DNA of 64,000 nt, taken from Alternaria dauci (Eukaryota; Ascomycota; Dothideomycetes; Pleosporales; Pleosporaceae). The position numbers and the translations under genes are program-made. The stretch covers positions 3,658,001-3,722,000 of the forward strand of contig NC_091273.1 in the NCBI RefSeq assembly GCF_042100115.1, read 5' to 3'. How positions within the stretch are numbered: the first letter of the stretch is position 1; the number at the start of each line of letters is the position of its first letter. Shown here one piece after another: positions 30,715 through 42,294 of this stretch. Below the pieces are notes generated by a model, which was not told where the DNA came from, ran no database searches, and saw nothing but the letters and a program-made list of their open reading frames with translations.

Positions 30715-31533
30715 TGTGGCGGTGATTGTGAAGGTCTTGGTCGGGTAGTGGGGTGCTAAGGGTGGTTGCGTCGTGCACCTGGAGGAGCGGGAAATTTATC
30801 TGCGGCGTAGGGTATTTGGCGAGGTCAGCTTTCACGCCCGCAACGTGTTTGGAAAAGGGCAAGTAGGCGGTGTGGGTAGGTCCCTTTGGCGCGAGGGGGG
30901 AGGGATCAGTGATTTTAATTGTGGTGCTTGGGTGACGAAAGAATGATAATAGATCAAGGCCCGCCCGAAGGTGGAGGTGGGTTCTCGCAGGTTCCGAGCT
31001 TGAGCGAAGAGAGTTGGCAGAGGCCAGGGCACAGCTGCAGCCCGGGCAGGTGCTAAAGTTGGGAAAGACTAGGGCTAATGGGTGTCGGGACTGGCGGCAT
31101 GCAGCTTGTTCGCTGACACCTGTAGGCGATGTTGGAAACTGCTGAATGAAGCTGGCGGTGTCTGCGTGAAACTTGCGATAAACGTGACGTCGGTCGTGGA
31201 GCTGCCCAACCATCGCGGGGCACTCACAGACCAACGCAGTAGCAGTGGGCGGAGCCCAGCATTTACTATGGACACGCGCATTGCCGTAATCATGCATTTG
31301 ATGCGAATACCATGGGCACTTTGATGCAGAATTGACATATCACCCGTACCTCTCCGACACAAACCCCCCGCTGCCCTTGATGCCACTTGACGCAATTGGG
31401 CGGTCTCCGCGGAATCACGTGCGCGCTACCGGAGTCGTGCCTGCCCTAACCGCCGACGCCATTGCCCGTCGCCGCGTCTATCGCGTACTGGTCGTCGATC
31501 ATCAACACCACAACCACCAACGCGCCGCGCAAT
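30715..31533. promoter_or_regulatory. Divergent promoter region, TPS1 / HIRIP3-like
   Basis: 819 bp shared by two divergent genes. An AGGGGGGAGGG stretch at 30,894-30,904 contains the core of the fungal stress-response element (AGGGG). No other motif stands out and no gene is supported. Confidence 0.4.
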
Positions 31534-32809
31534 ATGTCTGACTCGGAAGCAGACAGGCCCTCAGAGGCGACCATTACCAACAGACTACGCGACATTGTCA
31601 TCGCGATACACAAATCGGGAAACAGCGATGATCTGACGGTGAAGCGCGTTCGAGCGCGCGCTGAGAAGGAGCTAGGCCTAGACGAGGGCTTCTTCAAAAC
31701 GGACTCGACGTGGAAAGACAAGTCACAGAAGACAATCAAGGACGCAGTGGTATGAAATTGCTTTGCATACACCAAACAAGCCATATTCGGAACAAGTATC
31801 TTAGACTGTCTAGGACAAATTCTGCACCGACGAGCCTTCGCCAGAGCCCACCCCCAAAAAGGCCGCCCCGAAACCCAAAGCAAAGCCAGCGGAAAAGAAG
31901 ACGAAAGCTGCGAGCGAGAACGCCCGAGGCGTCAAGCGCAAGGCTGCGGCACCTACCAAAAAACCCAAGAAGCGCGCGAAGACAGAGTCCGAAGAGTCGG
32001 AAGCTGAACTCTCAGAGCCGCCCGCCGAGATATCTGACGCCGATAGCGCACCAACTAAGAAGCCAATACGGCGGGGAACCAAGGTCGTGGCAGAAGACTC
32101 CGACGACGAGGATGCGCCAAAGCCAACATCGAAACCCAGCACCACAGCTGAGGACGAGAGCGACGCCGAAGCCGAGCCAGCGAAGAAGACAGACACAAAG
32201 GGCGATGTGTCCGACAGTGAGCTGTCTAGCGTCATAGATGAGGAACCCAAGAAGAAGAAGAGAGCCCCTGCAGCCAAGGGCAAGAAAGAAAAGGCTCCCG
32301 CGAAGCCCAAAGCTGCGCCCAAAACGAAGGCTGAAGACGATCCGGACACGGCTGAAGTCGAGCGGCTTCAAGGCTGGCTCGTCAAGTGTGGCATACGCAA
32401 AGTCTGGTCGCGAGACCCTGAACTCTCCCAGTGCGATACCTCCAAAGACAAGATCCGCGTACTAAAGGGTTGGCTGAAAGACGTGGGCATGGATGGCAAA
32501 TACTCGGTTGAGAAGGCTGCCAAGATCAAGGAGCAGAGAGAGTTTGCAAAGGACCTCGAGGCTATCAAGGAGGGCGAGGCTGCATGGGGCAAGGCAAGCG
32601 AGGTCACAGCTACGGGTCGACCGAGCCGACGGGCAGCAACCAAACCTGTGCCACAGCAGAAGGTTGTGCTCGAAGATGATAGTGATGAGGAAGGTGGCGA
32701 TGACAACGACGACGACGATAACGACGATGATGACGACGTTCAAGAAGACTCGGAAGAAGACGACGATGGTGATAAAAGCAGTGACAGCGGAGCTGACGAC
32801 TCCGAATAA
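31534..32809 (+). CDS. DEK_C-domain / HIRIP3-like chromatin protein
   Basis: Two exons (31534-31749, 31814-32809; 64-bp intron) give 403 aa. Residues about 12-78 match the DEK C-terminal domain, a small helical DNA-binding fold (TITNRLRDIVIAIHKSG, LTVKRVRARAEKELGLDE, FFKTDSTWKDK). A long Lys/Ala/Pro/Glu-rich disordered stretch with several basic nuclear-localisation-type clusters follows. Residues about 265-345 match the C-terminal region of HIRA-interacting protein 3: VERLQGWLVKCGIRKVW, KDKIRVLKGWLKDVGM, KAAKIKEQREFAKDLEAI, then RPSRRAATKP. The protein ends in a strongly acidic Asp/Glu tail. HIRIP3 is a known H2A-H2B chaperone; a histone-chaperone role here is inferred. Divergent with TPS1. 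Confidence 0.85.
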
Positions 32810-33123
32810 GCTCCATTCGCAACAGTCTCGGCCTTTTTTACGAGCTGCTCTTGCGTACATATCTCCACGCGGAGCATGCAGTCTCACAGTCAATACATGC
32901 AGTTGGGCCTTTGATAGTGCAGTAGGACGTTTTGATACCCCATAAAAGCTTGCGTGTTCTCTTTCGGTCTTTGATTCATAGTACACCACTTCACATGATT
33001 ACTCGGCTGATTCTAGCAAAATTGGTTTCGTGCTTCTCTCGAAACACCTCGCATCTTGATATGATTAGGAAGATGTAATTATCTAATACTCTACAAAAAC
33101 AAGACGGAAAAAAGGCAGAAACA
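32810..33123. other. Convergent intergenic region
   Basis: The 3' ends of the HIRIP3-like gene and the 582-aa gene; AT-rich towards 33,120. Nothing else seen. Confidence 0.5.
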
Positions 33124-34872
33124 CTATCTAGTAGATTCAGGCGGTGGTGACAACGACAGAAGCTCTGGCGAGGCTGAACCCGAAAGACTGCGAATAGACG
33201 ACGCGGAAGCTGACCTAGATGATGCTTCTATAAAATCGAAACCACCAGTCCGACCATTGGAGTTCTGTGCGCCTTCATGCTTTCGCTTGGTACCGCTGTC
33301 CTTTCTGTTGGATGGCTTGTCTTGCTTGACGTGGTCTTCTGTTACCACAGAAGGATCTTGCAGAGTGGCCGAAGGCGATGTCCTATCTCCCTTTGGTCGC
33401 CGCGTACGTGGGGCCTTGATTTTCCGGTTCGGATCGACAAACGCGAGAGGTGCTCGTGCACGTTGCGGCGGGGAAGGCATGTTACGTTCTCCTTGCAGTG
33501 CCGGAGAGTCATCACTGTCCTCCGCGGATCCATCTTCTAGCTGCTCAGTCTTGTCCGCTCTCACATCCAGGATTCCGCCTGCTATTGACAGTTCAGGTTC
33601 TTCTAATGCTCTGTGGTCTTCAGGTCCAGTATCGGAGTCAGAGTCGGAGTATTCAAAGCCATATCCACTTTGTTGCGTCTTGGGTTGCTCCTCAGCTTGG
33701 GTCTGTCCAACCGGCTTAGAAGGTTCTGGCGTAGACCCCGCAAATATAAGCTTCGGCGTGCCGTCTGCATTCCAAACAAGCTTGTTTCCATGCCCGTCTT
33801 CAACGTCGATACGCTCAGTATTATCCGGGATCTTGATATGTTCCACCTCACAATTGGAAGCCGGCTCTTCTTCTAGTAAGCCCTTGTAGAGTTCATATCG
33901 CAAGTTTCGCAAGTTCATTGTACCGGCTTCGTACCGCTTGTGCTTTTGCACGCTTCTTAGGATAGGCTTGTCAATCCGGATCTGCCTCGGAGCTTCGCGA
34001 ACGCGGAATGTCAAGCGCGTGTTGAAGGACGGACGGAAATCGGGGTTGAAGAAGTGTGGAAAGTCTGGATTCGTCAATCCTAGACCACAACCACGATGCT
34101 GTAGTATCAACAGATAGACCAAGTAATCCATTTGCGTCTCACTGCCGTTGATAGCGATGTCAATCTTCCCAGATGACTGATCGGCTTGACCAGAAGTTTG
34201 CTTTGGCCTGGAAGGCTCAAAGTGACGAAGACAATAGAGTACACCGCCCATGCGGTCTAGTACCAGTGAAACATTTTCAGCTTGGCTAAACACCCAGAGC
34301 ACTGTATCTGAGAAGAGCTTGTTCGGCGCTCTTTGCACCATCAACTGCTCTAGTGCAGATAACCAGTCGACACACGCCCGGAGCTTGTTCAAGTAAAGCC
34401 CATGGTACCCGGCTGGCTGTAGTTGAGCAAAGAAGTCTCGTAGTTGCGGATGCGGCACACCACCCGGCTGGGTATCAACATACGCATCGAATTCCTCCTG
34501 CAGCTTGAGCCCTCGCCTCTCTCTTTCTCTTAGATAGTCGCGGAGATCTTTCAACGCTTGATATTCCTCTTGACCATACACACCTATGTCATCTTTCTTG
34601 ACGTGTGCGTACTTTTGGAGGACACCCTGGTCTTCGCCTCGTGGTTCAATCTCGAGCTCGGCGCTGCAGTCTTCGCAGTAGTTGAAAAGGTTACATGTTG
34701 CCACAATACGCGTGTCAGTATCGTTCGAGATCCTGCATGGTGCTGGAGCACAATCAATGCCTTGTTGGAGATTTCTGTCTGTTGCCCAGCCGCACAGTCG
34801 TATATGCTCTGCGGTAGTGGAAACATGCTCGTGGCCGCACTCCGTGTGACGGACTATAGTGAAGCCGCACAT
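33124..34872 (-). CDS. Hypothetical protein with Cys/His-rich N-terminus
   Basis: Single exon, 582 aa. The first 75 residues hold several Cys and His (MCGFTIVRHTECGHEH, RLCGW, DCAPAPC, ATCNLFNYCEDCSAE), the type of short Cys-rich start common in uncharacterised ascomycete proteins; zinc binding is plausible but not shown. Residues about 75-330 look globular and helical with aromatic residues (QPAGYHGLYLNKLRACVDWL; DYLVYLLILQHRGCGL). From about 370 the chain is polar, acidic and Ser/Pro-rich with basic clusters (PRTRRPKGDR, GTKRKHEG), probably disordered and nuclear. It ends in a Ser-rich tail (SSRSASASSIRS). I do not recognise a characterised family. Confidence 0.75.
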   Translation of the reverse strand: MCGFTIVRHTECGHEHVSTTAEHIRLCGWATDRNLQQGIDCAPAPCRISNDTDTRIVATCNLFNYCEDCSAELEIEPRGEDQGVLQKYAHVKKDDIGVYGQEEYQALKDLRDYLRERERRGLKLQEEFDAYVDTQPGGVPHPQLRDFFAQLQPAGYHGLYLNKLRACVDWLSALEQLMVQRAPNKLFSDTVLWVFSQAENVSLVLDRMGGVLYCLRHFEPSRPKQTSGQADQSSGKIDIAINGSETQMDYLVYLLILQHRGCGLGLTNPDFPHFFNPDFRPSFNTRLTFRVREAPRQIRIDKPILRSVQKHKRYEAGTMNLRNLRYELYKGLLEEEPASNCEVEHIKIPDNTERIDVEDGHGNKLVWNADGTPKLIFAGSTPEPSKPVGQTQAEEQPKTQQSGYGFEYSDSDSDTGPEDHRALEEPELSIAGGILDVRADKTEQLEDGSAEDSDDSPALQGERNMPSPPQRARAPLAFVDPNRKIKAPRTRRPKGDRTSPSATLQDPSVVTEDHVKQDKPSNRKDSGTKRKHEGAQNSNGRTGGFDFIEASSRSASASSIRSLSGSASPELLSLSPPPESTR

Positions 34873-35330
34873 GATCGCGCAATTCAGTGGTTAGGCGACG
34901 AAACTGTTGCTTTATCGGGGCTTCCGTGAACGATTGATCCGACCTGGAGTAAAATTTGGATTAGTCTCTAGAAGAAGAAAAAAGCAAATAGGTCTAGCCA
35001 GAATTGGTGAAATAAAAGAAAAGGTGAAAGTAGGCGCGTTGAGCGCACCTTGATCCAGTCAAAGGTGAATGTCTGGTGTTGCGCTCCAAATTTCTTTACA
35101 ATGTCAACCATAAGAGAAAGTGACGTAGAGCTGAGGTGAAAGAACTCGGTTATATACTGGGTCAAAACTGTGTTGCAAACCGATTCAGCATAGACAAAGC
35201 GGTCTTGCACGTCAGAATAAGTGCCAAACAATACGATGCTTTTTTTTCAGAGGAAAGAAGTGAAGGCGTATATATGACAGTGAATGTTTGGTCCAAAAAT
35301 TTTGCAAGACAAACCAGACAAGTGAATGTC
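34873..35330. other. Intergenic: promoter of the 582-aa gene and 3' end of the mannanase gene
   Basis: 458 bp. The minus-strand gene starting at 34,872 has its promoter here, and the mannanase gene ends at 35,331. Nothing else seen. Confidence 0.45.
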
Positions 35331-36717
35331 TCACTTCTTATTCAGAGCATTGACCTTCTTCGCATGCTCGTAAACGAGTTGTTGAGCCTCGGCATCTTCC
35401 AGATAAATCGTGAATCCATCGTCGTGGTTCTTTCCGTACGAGTAGCCTGAATATCCGAATTGCCAGTACATGTCTGGCATCTTCTCCTTCAGACTGGTAG
35501 CTTGCCATAGTCCAATGGCTTCGAGCCTAGTGACGTTCGAGGTCTTGCCCAGGTATTCTTGTCTTTTATCGTCGGTCAACCAACCGTACTCTTCGTGTAC
35601 CACTGGCTTTCCGATTGCACGAGAGGCTGAAGCATGATCGATGACCCACTGGTTAGCCCACTCTACGCTCCTTGACCACCCTGTGTTTGATATTAGTCAG
35701 TGGGTGCTCAACATGAAGAAGTGTCGCGTCTTTGCAGAGGGATATACGTACAGTCGGGGTAAGTGTGGAAGGTGCCAAAATCGACGTTCTTGAGCGCCAA
35801 TTCTTTGTCATAGTCTCCACCATCAAATCCGTTGTAGAACCCGTCGTCGCTAGGTCTGTTGAAACCTCCCTCACCACCCCATGTAACGAGATGATCTTTG
35901 TCGAGGGACTTGATATATGCGCTCATCTCGTCGATCCATTCCGTGATTATCTCGGGAGTGCAGTTCTCGCTACGGGGTAGGTTGCGCACGCCATCGGCAC
36001 CGCATCTGGGTTCGTTCGCCAATTCCCATGCCATGATAGCCGAGGACTTTGCGTAACGTTTGACGATTGCCTTGACGTACTTCTTGTACGCCTTTTTTAT
36101 GGCTGGAACATGGTAGAACTAGCAGAGGGTATGTCAGTGCATGATCAACTGGTCAAGCCTTTATGACTTACATCATCATGGTACTTGTAACCGAGATTGG
36201 TCGTGTATACATCCATGCCACCATAGTCGGCCCAGTTGTTGGTCAAAGCAACGATAAGCTTCATCCCCGTCTTATCCGCGGCCTTGATGACTTTGTCGAA
36301 CGGCTCTAGGTTGATCTCTTGTGTGCCATTGTTCCACCATTGCAAGACGTTTGGACTGGGACCGGCACCCTCACCACCGTATTGGGGTAGTCCATTTGCA
36401 AGAGTTGTCCTGTTTCGGTCGTTGAAACCCCATGTCCTGAACACATTCAAGCCTGCCTTCTTGGCTGCACCGAGGCCAGCTTCTACATCCGATTGAAGCT
36501 GTCGAGTATCAGTAGGCGTAGCAGATTCGAGGTGATGTACACTGACATCGTTGAAGGGAAAGTAATAGGCATTACTGCCAGCGAAATAGAAGTCTTTCCC
36601 GTCTAGCTTGAAGACATTGCCTTTCGTTGTAACGAAGCCAGCAGGTACTTTTCTGCTGACTACTGCAGCCGAAGTGCTAGTAGTCAGTAGTAGGAGCGAG
36701 GCAAGACTGTAGAGCAT
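35331..36717 (-). CDS. Secreted GH5 endo-beta-1,4-mannanase-like glycoside hydrolase
   Basis: Exons 36717-36172, 36118-35752, 35680-35331 give 420 aa. The ATG at 36,717 starts a signal peptide ([17 protein letters not shown]); the mature domain begins near [22 protein letters not shown]5 hallmarks: [23 protein letters not shown], the acid/base Glu in [20 protein letters not shown], and the nucleophile Glu in VVHEEYGW near the C-terminus, followed by WQFGYSG. The pattern matches fungal GH5_7 mannan endo-1,4-beta-mannosidases; no carbohydrate-binding module is attached. It would break down plant-wall mannan. A single CreA-like GCGGGG (minus-strand sense) occurs at 36,869-36,874, about 150 bp upstream, which is only a weak hint of glucose repression. 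Confidence 0.9.
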
Positions 36718-38317
36718 CTTGGGTGAACTGTTGCTTGCGTATAGTACTATATTGTACACGCGCATTGCAAACATATGTACGTTTTCGGTTCCTGAGCATT
36801 TTCGCGCTATACTATTTCTGACACGGAGAGCCGTCTCGCGAGATCATCTTGCATCTACAGTTAGTCTTCCCCGCGGTATATTGTGACCGGAGTCGCCAAG
36901 TGTCCGATCCGCATGTTGATTGGTGCAAACGAGCTAGGTCAAGCTTCCGTAACGTGAACCAGCTCTTCCAGAACACTTAAACCCGGGAAAGACATACAAA
37001 AGCTATGGGGAACCTACTACCTGGAACAACGGGCCCGCAGCTACTGCGCAATGTAATGTGTACATCTTGACCCGCACTCCACGTGCCAGAGCATGGTCTA
37101 GGTATAATGAAAGCTAACCATGACCTAGTCAGTTTTGAAGGCGGAGGTTCTCTTGCCGGTGCGTTCGTATCTTGGATCGGGAATAGCCTTGTCGTGTTCG
37201 TGATTTCTGGAGTAAGGAATTGTATCGAGCTTTGCCTTCTGTGGCGTTTTTCATTAATCTTGATGCCTCCAGTTACCTATAGGATCAAGGCTTTGATGGA
37301 CGATGTAGTAGCGCTCTTTATGAGTCGACATGTATGCATGCAGCGGCGGGATTTTGATGTGCAAACCAAACTGAGTTTCCTTGAACTTCGAAGTATATTG
37401 CACAAGACGGAGAATCGGAAGCATGAAACGAAACTATACCTTGGTAGGCAAGCAGCATGCGACGCCGATCTGCAGCCAGGATGCTGCATCGCGAGATTCA
37501 GTAATGCATTCTGTTGTGCCTAGTAATGGAACTCCTTGTGTGGCAAGGTACGTCGTGTGATTTTGTGTTACCGCTCTGCTCCATGTAAGCCGCTTGAAAC
37601 AAGACACGACAACGAAAGGGTGAATAGGAAAAGGGTCAAATCATCTCGATAGAGGCTTTCTGGACCGAGATGACATCATCATCAAACGCCGCCGCCTGCG
37701 CTAACGTTCCTAGCGAATGGCTTCGCTCATGCTCCGAACTCGTTTTGAGTGAGCATGAGGATTGCGTTGCGTCGCGTTCGTTGCCTGACCGTGTCTTGGT
37801 TTCGTGGTGCAAAAAGGAGTGTAGAGGGGTGGCTGGTCAGCCAAGACCGGAGACGCGGGAAAAGGTGGGGAAAGTATCTCCGTCAGTCTGGCCGTCGACG
37901 CATTGTCGTTCACGCTTGTCATCCTCCTCCCACGCGTACATGAGCAGCGATAGCACACCTTGCCTGTACGTTACATTCTCTTCGCCTTTGGGTCTTGCGT
38001 TGTCTTCCCATAATCTTCGGATCGTCTGCATCGCACAATTCGGCTTTGGCTTGCCTATCGATCGTGTAGCGCACTGATATAATTCTTACTCAACACACTG
38101 GCTCGGCGACACGGTTGTCTCACGCAAGATACAAGTCGGCAACGAACGACGCGATCATGGTTGCCTTGCACAACGAGAGCATTCCTGAATTACCTAAAGG
38201 AGGAAACGATGAATCATGAACGAAAGATTGTGGCATTACAAAGTCGTTGGTGAAGTCGATCCCTGTGGTACACTTCAGGAAACACAAAGCTATACCGCTG
38301 AGCCTGAGAGAGAACAT
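36718..38317. other. Intergenic region, 1.6 kb
   Basis: Upstream DNA of the mannanase gene and 3' flank of the symporter gene. Open frames at 37,083-37,523 (+) and 37,670-38,077 (+) lack recognisable content and good starts. I see no gene. Confidence 0.45.
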
Positions 38318-39876
38318 CTAGACTTTGGACTCGTCTGTCCGTCCGAGCGAATTAGGATCGACGTTCTCAACCTCATCATACGACTGTCCTTCTTCGTCCT
38401 TGATTTTCGTTATCTGCGTAACGACTTTGGCTGCGAAAGTATCGCAACTGACGTTCACTGCTGTCCGGAAGCGATCAAGGAACCAATCGATGGCGATAAC
38501 AACGGCATACATTCCAGTGATAGGGATGTCAACACTGGAAGCAATCATTACCACCAGGACCAGACTCGAACTTGGAATAGGCGTCGTTCCGATCGACGCG
38601 AGAGTCGAGAGTAAGATGATAATGATGTAATCAGCTGCGTTCAGTGTTATCCCTTGAGTGGCAGCCAGGAACACAACGACAATTGGGAAGTAGATTGCAG
38701 TGCCGTCCATGTTGATCAAGCAACCGAGAGGCACGGCGAACTTCGTTACTACCAAGTGTCAGTAAACTCGGCAACATAGATCCAATCTTGTGAACTGACC
38801 TGTGATAGGTATTCCCTGTTTCAACACACAGCGTAGGGTGACTGGCAAGGTAGCGGCGCTTGATGCGGTACCCCAAGCAGTGATCCAAGCAGGACTCATC
38901 TTCATCCAGAACGTATACGGGTTGCTCCTGGTAAATGCGAAAAAGATGATAGGGATTATTATAAACAGATGGATAAACATGCCGACTAGTGTTCCTCCGA
39001 TGAGGATGCCCAGATTCGCGCCGATCTCAGCAATGTCGAGGCGGAAGAGGTTCGGCATGATCAGAAAAAACACTCCAATCGGCGCAAGGTAGATCAAAAC
39101 CGTGATGATCTTGAGAACAATAGCTTCGACTTCTTCGACTGCTCGGTGGATCGCGCCTCCTGGTTTGATGACATAGCCCAGGACGACTGCCATGACTAAC
39201 ACCGAGAGAAGGGCATCGGTAGCCAGCGCATTGACGATGTTTTGTGGGACCAAAGAGAAGAACATGTCCTCGACGACATCGTGGATAACAGTTTCTTTTC
39301 TCTCGTCTACAAGTTCCTGGTTTTCCTCGTCAAGATCCAAAGCACTGCCTGAGACTGGAGTCATCAATTTGCTCCAAACCAGACCGACCAAGAGGGCGGA
39401 GTGGGCGACAGCGATGATGGTAGTAAGGACATAGTAACCAATCGTCCAGCGAGCGAGTTTACCAGCTGCACCACCTCCTTGCGTCATGTTGCGCAGACGC
39501 TGAATAGCCAGAATCATGGCAGTGACGATCATAGGAAGGACTGAGCTCATTAGCCAAGGCATCTAGAAAAGCTCTATTACAACATACCAACTGCCCTTAG
39601 AGCACGTAACCAGAGGTTACCCGGGATCGAAAGGAGGGTGATGGCTGCGTCTGGCACCTCGTCTACGGTGGTAGTAACGGCTAGACCGATGGCAATAGCC
39701 AAAATGGCGGCGAAGATGATTTGCCATACCGAACCCGGCGTAAGAACTCTCTGGATGAATGTTTTCTTCTCGTCTTCAGCAACAGTCGGTCGTGGCATGA
39801 TATCTTCTGAAGGAGAGCTGTTCGGGCTCGAGGTGCGAACAGCTTCACCGTGTTTGATCCCTTCGACTTCGCCCAT
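38318..39876 (-). CDS. SLC1-type dicarboxylate/amino acid:cation symporter (DAACS family)
   Basis: Exons 39876-39588, 39540-38800, 38748-38318 give 486 aa. The 47-bp first intron (39587-39541) restores the conserved RALRAVVLPMIVTAM and the second (51 bp) restores ITVTKFAVPLGCLINMDG. Transport-domain hallmarks of the glutamate/dicarboxylate transporter fold are visible: the Ser-rich re-entrant hairpin TAWGTASSAATLPVTLR (HP1), the unwound helix NMDGTAIYFPI (TM7; NMDGT is the cation/substrate motif), the HP2 stretch SIGTTPIPSSSLVL, and a TM8 segment with AIDWFLDRFRTAVNV. The N-terminal 50 residues are polar and cytosolic. It would import dicarboxylates or acidic amino acids across the plasma membrane using H+ or Na+. 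The substrate cannot be read from the sequence; the DRFRTAVNV tail is the typical family end. Confidence 0.93.
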
Positions 39877-41269
39877 GGTTGGCAGGTGTTCAGAAAGCGA
39901 CAAGGATGGGAGGCTTCCTCGAATTCCAGATCGACGGTAGAGCAGTTATCGAACAGTCGACTTACTCCATTGCGCGCAGTAAGGGCATCTTATACATTCA
40001 ACCCCGCCCCTTGGTATTTGCGCATCATCCTGTGTGGCAACCAAGAGATAACGATTCTGTTACCAATGCTTCGGAAAGCGACCGTACTCTTGCGCGGTTC
40101 CCGCTACCGCCTCTTGCAGCCTATCATGAGGACAAGCCACTCCTGTCCATGAACGCTGATTCGCCATATGTGAGTCTAGGTCAGGATGGCACGCCCGAAG
40201 ACAGCCCGTGCTTACCTCTCCAGAGAATTCAAACATCAAAGCTCAAGCCTTGGAGTAGTTGGCGGCGTTGGCAGTTGTTGCACGATCTGGAAGGTTACAA
40301 GCAGAGTCACGATCCGAGTTCCGTCTCGTCGGGCCTTGGCCGAACATGGGTCGGTTGACCGGCTCATCGTGCCAAGTCCTGGGATCATCACCTTGATGGA
40401 GATGTGCACATTTTATTGGACTGATTTAGGTAACGGAATGATGTGGGGTAATGTAGCCCACGTTGGTGTGGAGGACGATGATTCCTGGGTGCTTCGTCGT
40501 GAATCCATCGAAGCTTGGCTGGCAAGACTCAGCGTCTGGGCGCTTGCTGCCATCGCGTATGCTAAGATCAAATTGATGATAAGGACAGGAGGCAATCATC
40601 GGCCCAAGAACATTCAAATGCGGGATGAATGAGGAGTACAGTCGACTGAGTCGGTGCACCACTAAAGCAGTAAGAACCATCCAGGAGCGAGACAGGTCGA
40701 TCCCATACATACGAATGTATCAGAAACCTTCACACGGGTTGCTCTTTGCCTTACAAGAGCTATATGGCAGGTGTTCCGTCTGCTCGGATGCTGGACCATG
40801 ACAGCCTGTAACTGCATACCCATGCAGATCAACCAGGCAACTTAAGTTCAGAAGCTCTTCATTGAATAGCTCTCACGACCTAACGATCGATCTCACTGGT
40901 TCCCGAACATCTGGAACGATAAAAAATGCCGGAATATCGTGATCCGCTTCCTGAATCCGCTATCTATTCGGTGCCAAGACATTATAATTCAGAGGCACGG
41001 CTGATGCAAGAGTGTGGCGATACATACACAATGTTCACCACTACGAAACGCCCTCTCGTAGCCCTGTGTACGTGCGCAGAGTTGATTTTATCGCCGGCTT
41101 CGACGTCTAGGTACTAGGGACAAATATCTTAGTCTTGCACAAGACACCCACTGGATAAAACACTGGGAACCGTTTTCTTTACATGATTTCCACACGCCTT
41201 CACCAGACAGTACTTGACAACAATTCAATAACGATAGTACAAATGCCGAAGACGTAGTATCCGGATTCA
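39877..41269. other. Intergenic region, 1.4 kb
   Basis: Promoter of the symporter gene and DNA towards the broken MYND-type gene. An open frame at 40,186-40,632 (+) exists but has no recognisable content. No gene is supported. Confidence 0.4.
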
Positions 41270-41842
41270 TCGGAATCAACGGTCTATCCCGCCTGGGCAG
41301 ATCCTCAGCAATCCAAACTCCTAGGTCATCATCGACGCGATGTTTCCAAGAATGAGCTAACAGTGGCCTTTTCCAGTACTCACTGGCATTCTCATCTAAC
41401 AGCGCTATCACACATTGAGTGTAAGGGCTGTTTGGTACCAAGAGAATTACTGTCATGGTGCACAAAGATTCGGTTAAGCAGTTGTCGGGTGCCCTCACAA
41501 AAACATTCAAAATCGGCGTCGCCGCTAGAAGGCACGCCAATCAAGTTAATTCTTAAATGCTCGCGATCAATTTCTAGCTGGCCAGGCAGCATGTGATACC
41601 TCAACAAGATAAAGCGCGGCTCTGTTCCGTCCGCCGGAAAAAAGATACAGCAGTAGTGAGACGGAGATTGTCGAAAGCTTGTGTAATTGTCTAACAAAGC
41701 GCTGCAAAGCGGTATGGTTTTCTACACGTTTCTTGCGAAAGAACTGAGAGCAGTAAGGTATGTTAGAACAGTCTGCGCATGTTTCAGTATTGGGCTTGGG
41801 ACATACGATGTAGTATTCTTGGTACATTGTTGGCGCATTCAT
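41270..41842 (-). pseudogene. Broken MYND-finger-type gene
   Basis: From an ATG at 41,842 the minus strand reads a degenerate MYND-like segment (TCADCSNIPYCSQFF) in which a zinc-ligand Cys is Phe and the last Cys is missing. The match then moves to another frame (about 41,697-41,400: LDNYTSFRQSPSHYCCIFFPADG, LPGQLEIDREHLRINLIG, IFVHHDSNSLGTKQ) and to a third at about 41,400 (ALLDENASEYWKRP, LAHSWKHRVDDD). These pieces follow the order of a fungal family with a MYND finger, a 'GIFFP' segment and an 'H-S-W-R-G-P' segment (from memory). At least two frameshifts, no intron signals that repair them, and lost zinc ligands point to a pseudogene. Confidence 0.55.
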
Positions 41843-42294
41843 TTTTGTGAGTGACACAGTCTCTCATTAAGTGGTCACAATATACGGTGTAATTTCTCCG
41901 AGATGATTGCTTACAGCGAGTTAATCATGTCATGCAGTCATACACATTACCGTACTCATGCGACAGACATGTCGGTTGCATCCGTGATCGACATGCGTAC
42001 AATAGGCTGACAAACGTTATCTAACCTTATGGAGAAATTCCGAATGTGCTTTTGAACCAAAAGACCTCGGGTTGATGTAATAAAAGCAAACATTCCGGTG
42101 CTATAGATCGAGGAGTTTGCTGGTCATCGCGTTACGTAATCGCGGACTCCGGACAACAACTTACATCCGTTCCGTTCCAACTGTACCATGAGAAATTTAA
42201 TATAACTACGCCTGTCTTCAACACACAGGAACACGATCAATTCACTTCAGCTTTCCTCATCTAATCACGTTTGGATTTCCTCCCGAGAACAACC
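41843..42294. promoter_or_regulatory. Upstream region of the DJ-1/PfpI gene
   Basis: 452 bp, AT-rich from 42,020. A TATA-like stretch (TTTAATATAAC, about 42,197-42,207) lies roughly 90 bp before the ATG at 42,295. Nothing else seen. Confidence 0.45.

Noticed and set aside
36869..36874. CreA-like GCGGGG upstream of the mannanase
   Set aside because: A six-base match occurs often by chance; a single copy does not support a regulatory call.
40186..40632. 148-codon plus-strand frame between the symporter and the MYND-type remnant
   Set aside because: No recognisable motif, no clear promoter or homologous pattern.
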